40,172 nt of DNA. Origin: a virus. Location of the stretch: positions 1 to 40,172 of the IMG/VR virus record IMGVR_UViG_3300023268_000002; one strand, written 5' to 3'. Each line of letters begins with the position of its first letter. Position 1 is the first letter of the stretch. This document shows positions 1 to 6,396 of this stretch, one piece after another. The translations under genes and the position numbers were made by a program. The notes under the pieces were generated by a model. It did no database searches, had not been told where the DNA came from, and worked only from the letters and a program-made list of their open reading frames with translations.

Positions 1-1415
1 CCAAAATAGATCTCATACCCGCGAGGCTCCACCATATGAAAATCCAGATCATCGTAGTTCGACCACGCCAACCGGCAGCACAGGTCACCTGTCACGTTGC
101 CGCCAGCCTGCTTGACACGTTCCTTGATCGCGTCGGCTACTTCTCCGACATACGACCACGAAAAGTTATTAGGCCACTTGAACAGATGTCGAGCAGTCGG
201 ATCGCTGGGAGCAATCAGCGAAACGAGGTTTGACTGATGACGGTTCTCCAGCATGATCTCGATTGATTCGACACGCGGAACGATCTCAGAGATGAACCGA
301 TCGATCGAAACCTCCTCTACCTTATCAAGGTTCTTCGGGGGCTTGGCTCTGCTTCCAGTTGTCGTGGCTAGATCATCGAACACGTCTCCGGCGATTGTCT
401 TGCGCGTAGCTCGGTCGGCAAAGAGAACATTGTTGATGGTGATATCTTGCAGGGTTGCAAAGCGACGATCAAGAGCAGAGGCTAGACCTAGTTCGCTCAG
501 CTTTTGCTTGGCCTTGTCGATCATTCCCTTTGTGATCAGAGCAGAGGGGCGCTTGTAGTTCATCGGCGCAACCTTGGCTTCGAAAGACTTTACAGCATCT
601 TCCAAGTCCTTACCCTCGCTGAGGTCGGTCAGCAGAGAGCCGATGACGGTGTTGCGGATGCGAGACAGCGCTCCGCCAGCCTCTCCAGTGACTCTCCAGG
701 CGAAGATATCCTGTTCGCGTTCCAGAGCCTCTTGCGGATAGTCATACATATCTCGAGTAACACTGTTGAACCGTCGCTTGAGATCCCTGAAGGCGAGCAC
801 GGAGGCTTTGTGCTCCTCGCCGCGATAGAGAGAGTTCTGAGCGATCAGTTCAAGCACGGTGTCGATCGCATCGTCAGTGATTTCTCGCAAGCTACGCAGG
901 AACACGTCGTGTGCAGATCGCTGCTCGCCTAGCAGAGTCGGAATGGCGGACTTGGGCTTGACGAACTTGCGGTCGATGTTCACGAAAAAGTGTGTCCAAG
1001 TTTTGACGCTGGGAGACTCAGAGACGCTGTTGGGGTCGATCTCGAAATTGCGATCCGTCCCTGCGGTTGCTTCGTAATGGAGAAAGGGCTCAGCGATGGG
1101 GCATGAGAGAGCCTGTTCAGCCAGAGCACTAACGACAGCATCGAACGTCGGATCGCCTGTCTCGACGCTCCACAGGCTTACGACTTGACCGTCGATCACA
1201 GCGACGACATCCCCCACTGTGCGGATGAACTGACGGCAGCAAGAGCAGTCGTGCTCGGTGCGCTCGCGGTAGATCGGATTCGTGCCCGGAGGAAAACTTG
1301 ACAGATAAGTATTCCAGAGCGTATCTTTGTCGATCTCCACGCGGAACATGGGATGCTGTTGGAGCAGGTTGAACTGCCGCGCTACAGCGGTTTTGATGAG
1401 GTTGAAGTTGCTCAT
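1..1415 (-). CDS. Large phage protein of unknown function, C-terminus beyond the window edge
   Basis: The frame is open from an ATG at 1415 to the left edge, giving at least 471 residues with no stop, so the gene is partial. Near residues 67-71 it has a DCSCC cluster that could bind zinc. The middle (about residues 150-400) is rich in charged helices. The last visible residues (about 440-471) read as a beta segment with the motif DDLDFHMVEPRGYEIYFG, which I recall from large uncharacterised phage proteins whose C-terminal domain resembles a DUF2135-like beta sandwich; that link is memory, not a search. The start is preceded by AAAGGCGAG about 9 nt upstream. It is the last visible gene of a minus-strand early cluster. 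I do not assign a reaction. Confidence 0.85.
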   Translation of the reverse strand, partial: MSNFNLIKTAVARQFNLLQQHPMFRVEIDKDTLWNTYLSSFPPGTNPIYRERTEHDCSCCRQFIRTVGDVVAVIDGQVVSLWSVETGDPTFDAVVSALAEQALSCPIAEPFLHYEATAGTDRNFEIDPNSVSESPSVKTWTHFFVNIDRKFVKPKSAIPTLLGEQRSAHDVFLRSLREITDDAIDTVLELIAQNSLYRGEEHKASVLAFRDLKRRFNSVTRDMYDYPQEALEREQDIFAWRVTGEAGGALSRIRNTVIGSLLTDLSEGKDLEDAVKSFEAKVAPMNYKRPSALITKGMIDKAKQKLSELGLASALDRRFATLQDITINNVLFADRATRKTIAGDVFDDLATTTGSRAKPPKNLDKVEEVSIDRFISEIVPRVESIEIMLENRHQSNLVSLIAPSDPTARHLFKWPNNFSWSYVGEVADAIKERVKQAGGNVTGDLCCRLAWSNYDDLDFHMVEPRGYEIYF

Positions 1416-1457
1416 GTCGTGTCTCGCCTTTCTTTCGTCCGTAAGAATAAGAGACTG

Positions 1458-1985
1458 CTATTCGGATTGGAGGGGCTGAAAGTCTTCTCGGTCCCACGGG
1501 CGGTACAGCGGTTGGCCGTTCTCGTCCCAGCGGTAGAATCCAGGCTTGCGCTCCCAAGGGTCTGGGAGGACGAGGGTCCAACATTCACCGTCTAGCAGTC
1601 TGACAATTCGATGAATTCGTCTTGCTGATATGCGATGTTTCTCGCCGTACCAATGACTCTCCAAAATACTAGTACCGTCCGAGTAGAAAATCTCCTCTTC
1701 ATACCCGCCAGTGATCACAAAGCTCGTAAACCCCCAGGGGTGATCGTGTGGGTCGGCATGGGGTTCAGCCTGAGTGATATAATGCAAGACAGCAGGGATG
1801 GGCAGACCTTCGATGTGATACTTGGCGAAGTGAGGACCCATCACCTCCTGGCGAATCCTGACAGGTAGACTTGCAGGGCTCGCGGCGGTGTCTTGCCGTC
1901 CAAGTTCATAGACTGCTCTCAGACCCGCTTGCCAGTCTTCGCTGTTGAGCCATGCACGTTGAAGTTCTTCGATGGATCTGTTCAC
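1458..1985 (-). CDS. Cupin-like phage protein
   Basis: This is a 175-residue protein. Residues 76-97 contain H-x3-H-x-H followed by PWGF and GGYEEE, the layout of a metal-binding cupin (double-stranded beta-helix), and a second conserved-looking strand CWTLVLPDP lies near residue 140. Cupins of this sort coordinate a metal through the histidines; the substrate cannot be told. The start is GTG in the overlap GTGA with the stop of the gene before it, and AAGGAGG sits 4-5 nt upstream, so translation is probably coupled. The N-terminal 45 residues look helical. It belongs to the tightly overlapping early-type gene chain at 1-4 kb. Confidence 0.75.
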   Translation of the reverse strand: MNRSIEELQRAWLNSEDWQAGLRAVYELGRQDTAASPASLPVRIRQEVMGPHFAKYHIEGLPIPAVLHYITQAEPHADPHDHPWGFTSFVITGGYEEEIFYSDGTSILESHWYGEKHRISARRIHRIVRLLDGECWTLVLPDPWERKPGFYRWDENGQPLYRPWDREDFQPLQSE

Positions 1986-2239
1986 TTGTCCTCCTTACTT
2001 GCGGACGCGTCCACACTGACCATCTTACTCGTTCTGAAAAAGAACGTCTCGCCACGCTGGACGATCTTGCAGGCGTGGCCGTTGTGATTGAACGGGCCGC
2101 TTGACTGGGCAGAGTCGCGGATGGCTCGCACGCACTGTGAGCGCTTGGTTAGAGCCCCCTCCAGTTCGATACGTAAGAGTTCGACATCTTTGTCGGCTTG
2201 ATCGTACTCTGCAAAGAGTGATAATAGATCAGTGTTCAT
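1982..2239 (-). CDS. Small helical protein, function unknown
   Basis: An 85-residue product starting at the ATG that overlaps the stop of the preceding gene as ATGA, with AAAGGA 5-6 nt upstream. Residues 5-45 look like one long amphipathic helix (alternating acidic and leucine positions with a KRSQCVRAIRD tail). Then comes a short FNHNGHACKIVQ segment and a beta-like end. An in-frame start 45 nt further upstream exists but lacks a ribosome site and would overlap the neighbour deeply, so I prefer the short form. Nothing in it identifies a function; the helix and HxxxC pair are the only visible features. Confidence 0.7.
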   Translation of the reverse strand: MNTDLLSLFAEYDQADKDVELLRIELEGALTKRSQCVRAIRDSAQSSGPFNHNGHACKIVQRGETFFFRTSKMVSVDASASKEDK

Positions 2240-2715
2240 GAGATCCTTTCCAATCGAGTGACTTGCCACGACCCGTAGACACATCGCTTGTGAGAGATCG
2301 GAGCATCGTCAATAGCTACTCCGTCGATCACCGCTAGTACGTGTTTCGAGACTTTGACAATGAATGTGCCTGTCGGGTTTCTACGGCAGAACGTCCCAAG
2401 GTCCAGTCGCGGGTATCCTTTGATCGCTGGATAGGATTTCCAGTCGAAATGAGAGTTGTGGAACTGATTCCCAGTCGCTTCAAGAAATCCGCGCAGATCA
2501 AACCTCTGTCCAGACTTTCGCCTAGCAACGATTCTCAGAACATCGTACACGTCGTCGTAGGACATCCCAGTGGTCAGAACCAGGGCGCGGACCACACAAT
2601 CGTTTCGTTGCTTGGGTCGCTTGGAGTGAGATCTGCCACCATCATTGAGAGTGAACGGCAGAGTAATAAGTGATTGCCGTGCAGAAGTCTCATGTGAAGC
2701 GTGTTCAATGGTCAT
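2236..2715 (-). CDS. Papain-like cysteine peptidase fold protein
   Basis: A 159-residue protein resembling the phage papain-like or C39-like hydrolases. NDCVVRAL places a candidate nucleophile at Cys40 at the start of a helix. GTFIVKVSKHVLAVIDGV places a candidate His125 on a strand with Asp131 shortly after, giving a Cys-His-Asp order typical of papain-fold enzymes. The spacing and the DxVYD motif after the cysteine (residues 54-58) fit phage versions I know. The substrate is unknown; members may cut or deamidate host proteins. The start ATG overlaps the stop of the membrane gene upstream as ATGA. Fold assignment is inference from motifs. Confidence 0.7.
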   Translation of the reverse strand: MTIEHASHETSARQSLITLPFTLNDGGRSHSKRPKQRNDCVVRALVLTTGMSYDDVYDVLRIVARRKSGQRFDLRGFLEATGNQFHNSHFDWKSYPAIKGYPRLDLGTFCRRNPTGTFIVKVSKHVLAVIDGVAIDDAPISHKRCVYGSWQVTRLERIS

Positions 2716-3029
2716 TGGATGTTCCCTTCACTCGCAGCGTCTACACAAGCTCGCCAGCCGTCACCACAAACGGTCTGGTCCTCAGCAGCGTCTTCCGATT
2801 TGACACGTAGCGCTGAGTAGCCCATGGAGACACGGCAGGTCATGTGACCCGTGTCGCAAGCGCGGACGGCTCGACGGGTCGCTACACGCTGAATAGCCAC
2901 AACGGACAACAGCAGGATGAGCAGAGCAGCAAGGCTCAGTGAGAGGACAAGCGGCCAGACGCGTACAGGCTTGCCGACCTTCCATTGGAGGGTTGAGGGA
3001 CGGGTTGAGGCGCTGATGTGCGGGTTCAT
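2712..3029 (-). CDS. Single-pass membrane protein with cysteine-containing ectodomain
   Basis: A 105-residue protein with a basic N-terminus, one hydrophobic span at about residues 24-46 (VWPLVLSLSLAALLILLLSV) and a C-terminal domain with four cysteines (residues about 58, 65, 88, 95). With a positive N-terminus the short end should stay in the cytoplasm and the cysteine domain should lie in the periplasm, where disulfides can form. GGGGAG precedes the ATG, which overlaps the upstream stop as ATGA. It could be an envelope-acting early protein such as an exclusion factor, but that is a guess from topology alone. Confidence 0.65.
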   Translation of the reverse strand: MNPHISASTRPSTLQWKVGKPVRVWPLVLSLSLAALLILLLSVVAIQRVATRRAVRACDTGHMTCRVSMGYSALRVKSEDAAEDQTVCGDGWRACVDAASEGNIQ

Positions 3030-3181
3030 GACTTGTTCTCCCCAAAAGTTTCTGTTATGTCTCCCAGGATGTCTGCCAACTGCGCAGCGACATCAGAGAT
3101 CTTGCCTGCTGGCGTATCTGGAAAGTTGATGATCAACGAATCGACAATCTTCTTCGTCATCTCTTGCTTCAACTTGTTCAC
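3026..3181 (-). CDS. Small helical protein, function unknown
   Basis: I start this 51-residue product at GTG, which forms GTGA with the stop of the upstream gene and has GAGAGGA 8 nt upstream. Longer in-frame versions would overlap the neighbour by more than 40 nt. The product looks like two helices, one basic (residues 1-17) and one containing VAAQLADILGDI near the C-terminus, separated by a short proline-containing turn. It has no cysteines and no membrane span. No family is recognised. Confidence 0.6.
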   Translation of the reverse strand: MNKLKQEMTKKIVDSLIINFPDTPAGKISDVAAQLADILGDITETFGENKS

Positions 3182-3474
3182 CGGTTTGATCCTCTCTGGA
3201 TGATCTGTTGAGCACGCTTCCACAGGCTGATATCAAGTCGCTTAGTGCGTTCCAGTTCGCCCATCAGGTAGTGGTCGATGATCTCGTCTTCGATGCTCTC
3301 GATCTCGACCCGAAGTTCCATAGAGTTGACCAATTTAAGGGCAAGGCAATTGCTCAAAACAGAATGACGTTCGACCAACCACACCAGCGGACGTTCTGAC
3401 AGGGCAAGCTCGCGCCGTGGAGGCTGTTCACAGACTTGAACGATCAAAGCTCGGTCGATTGTGTCGTGTCTCAT
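3178..3474 (-). CDS. Small protein, function unknown
   Basis: A 98-residue product whose ATG overlaps the previous stop as ATGA. The first 50 residues hold short hydrophobic strands; the second half (about 54-95) is strongly helical with acidic and basic stretches (EIESIEDEIIDHYLMGELER, then KRLDISLWKRAQQI), perhaps a dimerisation helix. It has no signal peptide or catalytic motif. Tight coupling to its neighbours on both sides is the best evidence that it is real. Confidence 0.65.
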   Translation of the reverse strand: MRHDTIDRALIVQVCEQPPRRELALSERPLVWLVERHSVLSNCLALKLVNSMELRVEIESIEDEIIDHYLMGELERTKRLDISLWKRAQQIIQRGSNR

Positions 3475-3659
3475 ACGTATTCCGTCCTTTGGTGTCCTGC
3501 TGTGTCGATAGAAACTCTGAAGATGACGGGCACTTGCAGCGCTCGAAAGTCCATCTGGTGAACACCGTCGAGACCTGTCCGCTCTGCTAGAGGTGTCAAA
3601 CCATCTAGAGCCATCGTGCGTTTCCGCTCTGAGACCTTACTGCTTTGCTTTTTAGTCAT
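3471..3659 (-). CDS. Small basic protein, function unknown
   Basis: A 62-residue product with a lysine-rich N-terminus (MTKKQSSKVSERKRTMAL) and a beta-like C-terminus (FRALQVPVIFRVSIDT). The ATG at 3659 has GGAG 9 nt upstream and overlaps the stop of the 51-residue gene before it. A longer reading of this frame, back to about 3803, is possible but would run across that gene in another frame and has a shadow-like composition, so I reject it. No function can be assigned. Confidence 0.6.
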   Translation of the reverse strand: MTKKQSSKVSERKRTMALDGLTPLAERTGLDGVHQMDFRALQVPVIFRVSIDTAGHQRTEYV

Positions 3660-3807
3660 TTGTGTCATCTCCAAGATGTATCTTCTTGATTGCTTGATAC
3701 AGCTTTTCACGATCAGAGAAGCCGAGGAGTTCGACAATCTCGTCAGCATCTTCCTGAGTAAGCCCAGTGAGACGCTTCTGGAGTTCGTAGTAGTCTGATT
3801 CAAACAT
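3652..3807 (-). CDS. Small acidic helical protein
   Basis: A 51-residue product beginning MFESDYYELQKRLTGLTQED, with AAAGGAAGAGAGG upstream of the ATG and an 8-nt overlap with the winged-helix-like gene before it. It is almost entirely helical and acidic, with a repeated L-x2-L-T pattern and a second helix around EIVELLGFSDREKLYQAI. The next gene starts inside its last codons. This frame has far better protein composition than the competing long frame over the same bases. No family is recognised. Confidence 0.65.
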   Translation of the reverse strand: MFESDYYELQKRLTGLTQEDADEIVELLGFSDREKLYQAIKKIHLGDDTND

Positions 3808-4030
3808 TCGCGGCCTCTCTTCCTTTGGCGGTGATGGTCATGCCTTCCAGCCTCTCACCTTTGTGCGACCGCGAGTAGGTCAGCAGTCCACGCGTCTCCA
3901 GAGCTTTAGCTGTTCGCCACCACGCGGATTGACTCTGCGCGTCTCCAGGAGCATCAGCGGCCCAGATACGACCGTCTTCATCCTCGCGAGCCAGAGTCAG
4001 CATTTTGTGCATTGCAGTTGACAATCTCAT
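3800..4030 (-). CDS. Winged-helix-like DNA-binding protein candidate
   Basis: A 76-residue product with the order helix, SAWWRTAKALETRGLLTYSR, then a beta wing and ITAKGREA. An alternating helix, a 'GLL' turn and a final 'T..G' strand are typical of MarR/PadR-like winged helices. A role as a small transcriptional regulator of the early cluster is therefore plausible but rests only on this pattern. The ATG has GAGAGGA about 8 nt upstream. It lies two genes downstream of the leaderless promoter described at 4548-4575. Confidence 0.65.
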   Translation of the reverse strand: MRLSTAMHKMLTLAREDEDGRIWAADAPGDAQSQSAWWRTAKALETRGLLTYSRSHKGERLEGMTITAKGREAANV

Positions 4031-4042
4031 TTTTCTTTCCTC

Positions 4043-4339
4043 TCAGATCTGCTTCAGAGCCTCAACCATCTCCTGATCCTTGACATACAGCTCATCGTAC
4101 CGCCCCTTGACTAGTCGGTGGAACGTCGCTCCCACCGACTGCTTGCTGCCTGTCTTGCTCGTGGCCTGTCCAGCCGTCAGCAGTCCGGGAAGAGTGGAGG
4201 GCACCTCACGGTAGACCCAAGCGCCCTGTCCGTCCTGGGGGAAGACGACCAGCACCCGCGAGCCAAACCCGGGCAGGGTCTGAAGGTACTTGACCGAGGA
4301 GATCCAGGAGGAGCGGTTGGAGAGCTTGGTGTTTGCCAT
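4043..4339 (-). CDS. KTSC-like domain protein
   Basis: A 98-residue product. After a short N-terminal strand region it has GSRVLVVFPQDGQGAWVY, then VPSTLPGLLTAG and SVGATFHRLVKGRYD. This strand-helix order with a GxxF..xVKGxY ending is what KTSC-type small phage domains look like. Such domains are usually stand-alone or fused to ligases and are of uncertain function. GGAG lies 8 nt before the ATG at 4339, which follows the stop of the upstream gene by one base after TAG-TC. A longer in-frame start is rejected because it would overlap that gene. Confidence 0.65.
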   Translation of the reverse strand: MANTKLSNRSSWISSVKYLQTLPGFGSRVLVVFPQDGQGAWVYREVPSTLPGLLTAGQATSKTGSKQSVGATFHRLVKGRYDELYVKDQEMVEALKQI

Positions 4340-4341
4340 GA

Positions 4342-4539
4342 CTACTTCTCCACTTCGTAGCTCTTGATCCCGCCGTGGGTAAGTTCGCTCGTAGACCAGC
4401 TTCCCTTGCTCTTGATCCAACGGAAGCCGTCAACGTAGTACGACTGGTGGAACTCGAAGAAGCGGACAGGGGAGGTTGTCTTGATCCGCTGTCCCTTGTT
4501 GGTCAGGATGATGGTCTCGCGTGCTGTCTCGGTTGCCAT
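4342..4539 (-). CDS. Small protein expressed from a probably leaderless transcript
   Basis: A 65-residue product starting MATETARETIILTNKGQR. It looks all-beta (KTTSPVRFFEFHQSYYVD, then FRWIKSKGSWS), with no recognisable family. There is no Shine-Dalgarno sequence before the ATG. Instead a -10 box ends only 8 nt upstream, so transcription would begin at or next to the start codon. It is the first gene of the minus-strand run towards position 1, so it and everything behind it are likely under the palindrome-overlapped promoter. A more upstream TTG would lie in the -35 box and is rejected. Confidence 0.7.
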   Translation of the reverse strand: MATETARETIILTNKGQRIKTTSPVRFFEFHQSYYVDGFRWIKSKGSWSTSELTHGGIKSYEVEK

Positions 4540-4547
4540 GGACAGAC

Positions 4548-4575
4548 TGTATAACAGCCTGTTATAGCCGGTCAA
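4548..4575 (-). promoter_or_regulatory. Sigma70-type promoter for the leftward early cluster
   Basis: On the minus strand a -35 box TTGACC (4570-4575) and a -10 box TATACA (4548-4553) are separated by 16 nt. The gene's ATG begins 8 nt after the -10 box. The 17-bp palindrome at 4550-4566 covers most of the spacer and the -10, so a bound repressor would block polymerase. Confidence 0.65.
4550..4566. promoter_or_regulatory. 17-bp perfect palindrome, candidate operator
   Basis: TATAACAG-C-CTGTTATA is a perfect inverted repeat about a central C. It sits inside the promoter just upstream of the 65-residue gene. This is the form of a dimeric HTH repressor operator. The nearest candidate repressor is the gene at 4753-5229. 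Confidence 0.65.
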
Positions 4576-4693
4576 TGGGCTGGGAGAGATTGGCGAAAAG
4601 TTTTACAACTCGTCCACTTGGTAGGACGATGGCTAGGTTGGCAGGTCGGAGCAGAGGAAAGAGAATAGGGAGAGGGGGCAGGCAGGAGAGGCT

Positions 4694-4723
4694 AAAGGGA
4701 GGCTCTTACGCTCGCCTCCCTTT
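4694..4723 (-). terminator. Intrinsic terminator after the candidate repressor gene
   Basis: A perfect 10-bp stem (AAAGGGAGGC pairing with GCCTCCCTTT) with a 10-nt loop lies 30 nt past the stop of the gene at 4753. T runs flank the stem on both strands (three on the minus strand, four on the plus strand), so it may work in both directions. It separates the repressor-like unit from the next promoter. Confidence 0.75.
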
Positions 4724-4752
4724 TACGTCCAGCACACGACCTGACCTGTCAG

Positions 4753-5229
4753 CTACTCCAGGTCGTCGTCGTCCAGGTCGTCATCAAACGCGCTGACATC
4801 AACCGTGGACCGCGTGCGCTCAAACTCGGGCAGTGCCGACCGACCAGATTTGACCATCTCGCTGCTGATCTTGTTCCGGGCGGAGATGAGCTTCGCCCCG
4901 GTCACGAGATCCTCCACCCCTCGGAAGTTCTCCATCAGCTCTGCGAGGTCGTCATGGCCTTCAGGGATTGGCCTGGCACCCGTGATGTAGGCCGAGACCA
5001 CAGGGGTCGTCAGCGGACCAGGGATCTTGTTCTTGGAAATGCGGATCATCAGCTTACCCAGAGCCCGCTGGCGTTCCGTATTCCAGATCAGAGCCGGACC
5101 CTTGGGACCCGAACGGCCACGACGGCGGACAGGGATGGTGCTGGTCTCGTCAGTGGTCGGATCGACGGCGGTCAGCTCCGGCTCATCAGTCGGAGTGCTT
5201 GCGGACTTGCGGTTCGTCTTGACGCTCAT
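4753..5229 (-). CDS. Candidate DNA-binding repressor with basic N- and acidic C-terminus
   Basis: A 158-residue protein. A low-complexity N-terminus is followed by VRRRGRSGPKGP (about 34-45). The core then runs RALGKLMIRISKNKIPG and LTTPVVSAYITGARPIPEGH. This looks like the recognition helix and following turn of an XRE-type HTH, where an 'S.Y.tG.r.P' pattern is common. The C-terminus is very acidic (DAFDDDLDDDD-like). AGGAG precedes the ATG. The gene is a single transcription unit: its own promoter at 5305-5332, repeats around that promoter, and its own terminator. That organisation fits an autoregulated repressor, though a non-specific nucleic-acid-binding protein is an alternative. The HTH call is inference. 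Confidence 0.6.
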   Translation of the reverse strand: MSVKTNRKSASTPTDEPELTAVDPTTDETSTIPVRRRGRSGPKGPALIWNTERQRALGKLMIRISKNKIPGPLTTPVVSAYITGARPIPEGHDDLAELMENFRGVEDLVTGAKLISARNKISSEMVKSGRSALPEFERTRSTVDVSAFDDDLDDDDLE

Positions 5230-5304
5230 GTCATGCTCCTGTCTTGTCTGATGTCGAGCAAGCCCTGTGGTGGACTTGTTCGTGGGTCTCGATCTCTAGG
5301 CAGG

Positions 5305-5332
5305 AGTGTAGCAGAGATCTAGCGAGAGTCAA
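5305..5332 (-). promoter_or_regulatory. Sigma70-type promoter of the candidate repressor gene
   Basis: Minus-strand -35 box TTGACT (5327-5332) and -10 box TACACT (5305-5310) are spaced 16 nt. Transcription would start near 5298, leaving a leader of about 70 nt before the ATG at 5229. Copies of AGAGATCTAG overlap the spacer and flank the -35. Confidence 0.65.
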
Positions 5333-5347
5333 GTAGAGATCTAGTGA
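5313..5347. repeat. Two AGAGATCTAGYGA repeats, candidate operators
   Basis: AGAGATCTAGCGA (5313-5325) and AGAGATCTAGTGA (5335-5347) are direct repeats 22 bp apart, two helical turns. A partial inverted copy, GATCTCTAG, lies at 5291-5299. Placement around the -35/-10 suggests cooperative binding of a regulator to one face of the helix. Confidence 0.55.
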
Positions 5348-5371
5348 CTACAGGTGTAGACATGCTGCTGG

Positions 5372-5719
5372 TCAGTCCCACCATCCGAGCATGTATCTTC
5401 CGAGCAGATGACCGAGATATTCGGCGTCACGACTCTTCGCTCTCATCCACGTCTTGTTTTTGGAGAAGTAACTGGGCTTCCAATTGCTTTCTTCGTCAAA
5501 CGTGTAATTGTCTTCCATCATATGACGGCACAGGACGGCACAGATTCTCATCCGTTTAGCGTCTCGTTCTGCTCCGACTGCGATACCGTGCTTCTCAAAT
5601 CGAGTTGCCATCCGATCTAACTTGAATTCTAGCATCTTCAGAAGAAAATCAGAGTCGTACCATCTGTCCTCCCAGATAATCGGCAGCCAGATAAAGACAT
5701 TGCGAATACCGCCGGTCAA
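5372..5719 (-). CDS. Conserved phage protein of unknown function with unclear start
   Basis: The frame from a TTG at 5719 gives 115 residues, with IWLPIIWEDRWYDSDFLLKM, then KLDRMATRF, GAERDAKRMRICAVL and a basic end. This matches a family of small phage proteins I recall with 'W.P.IW.DR.WD ... H/F KL' and 'DAKR.RIC.LL'; their function is unknown. The same frame stays open and protein-like for 23 more codons upstream (FPFRWFRGTGAIKNIQYAWSD), but no ATG, GTG or TTG is available there. The real start may be ATA at 5788, another rare codon, or a start lost by a sequence change. GGAG lies 4 nt before the TTG. Confidence 0.7.
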   Translation of the reverse strand: MTGGIRNVFIWLPIIWEDRWYDSDFLLKMLEFKLDRMATRFEKHGIAVGAERDAKRMRICAVLCRHMMEDNYTFDEESNWKPSYFSKNKTWMRAKSRDAEYLGHLLGRYMLGWWD

Positions 5720-5802
5720 ATCGCTCCAAGCATATTGGATATTTTTGATTGCGCCAGTACCGCGAAACCAGCGAAAAGGGAAATTTATGAATGCCGTGTA
5801 GC

Positions 5803-6225
5803 TTACTCCAGTTCGTCTAATAGATCAGCGAGCAGGTCATCGTCAGAGTCCACAGGAGAGACAGTGGCGACATCTCGCTTCGGCTTGCTTACCGACCCAC
5901 AACCTACAAGATCGATCTTTCCATCTGCCAATCTGGAGAACTCTACAGCGTGGTTGAGCAGTTCAGCGGCTAGGGTCTCACACATACGACTGATCTGAGC
6001 GAGCTGTCGTCTGACTTCTTTCTTCATCTCGTCTAGACCTGTCGGGGTGTAAGTGTCATCAAATATTGCCCCAATCCCAAACCCTCTAATTATCGGCTGC
6101 TCGACGTATAGGTTGAATCCCTCACTGGTTTCAAACTTCTCTAGTTGTACTCCAATAACACCACCTGAAGACAGGGCGACGTAATTACGATAGAGCAAAG
6201 TCTTTTGTGATGACAAGGATTTCAT
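5803..6225 (-). CDS. Unknown phage protein with acidic tail
   Basis: A 140-residue product. Residues 1-60 look beta-rich (YVALSSGGVIGVQLEKF). The middle is a long helix (LDEMKKEVRRQLAQISRMCETLAAELL). The C-terminus is a short acidic tail ending DSDDDLLADLLDELE. Acidic tails of this sort are found on many phage ssDNA-handling proteins, but no specific domain is recognised. The ATG abuts the stop of the DUF1737-like gene (TAAATG), which suggests coupled translation. Confidence 0.7.
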   Translation of the reverse strand: MKSLSSQKTLLYRNYVALSSGGVIGVQLEKFETSEGFNLYVEQPIIRGFGIGAIFDDTYTPTGLDEMKKEVRRQLAQISRMCETLAAELLNHAVEFSRLADGKIDLVGCGSVSKPKRDVATVSPVDSDDDLLADLLDELE

Positions 6226-6393
6226 TTATCCGCGTCCCAGCGGCAGATAAACAGCTTGCTGAACTGTTCTGTGAAACTCCTTGCCGACATACTTATGCCC
6301 GCCGGTCGGAATCCAATGCGCGGCAACTAGTTCTGAAACCTTCTGCTCTAAGTCATCTGTAGTAAGCGCTGATATTATTCGATACCTGATCAT
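6226..6393 (-). CDS. DUF1737-like small protein
   Basis: A 55-residue product starting MIRYRIISALTTDDLEQKVS, then LVAAHWIPTGG and a short FHRTVQQAVY strand. The pattern 'YRIISA..DLE..V..L....W.P.GG....F.QA' is that of the DUF1737 family, tiny alpha/beta proteins common in bacteria and phages with no known role. GAGGAG lies 6 nt before the ATG. Its stop touches the next ATG. The gene fills the space between the XPF-like nuclease and the gene at 5803. Confidence 0.75.
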   Translation of the reverse strand: MIRYRIISALTTDDLEQKVSELVAAHWIPTGGHKYVGKEFHRTVQQAVYLPLGRG

Positions 6394-6396
6394 TTG

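Noticed and set aside
1129-1584. A 151-residue minus-strand reading frame
   Set aside because: Proline- and arginine-rich shadow text; the real gene here starts at 1415 in another frame and runs off the left edge.
3660-3803. N-terminal extension of the 62-residue gene at 3471
   Set aside because: The extension overlaps a better gene in another frame (3652-3807), and a good ribosome site is at 3659.
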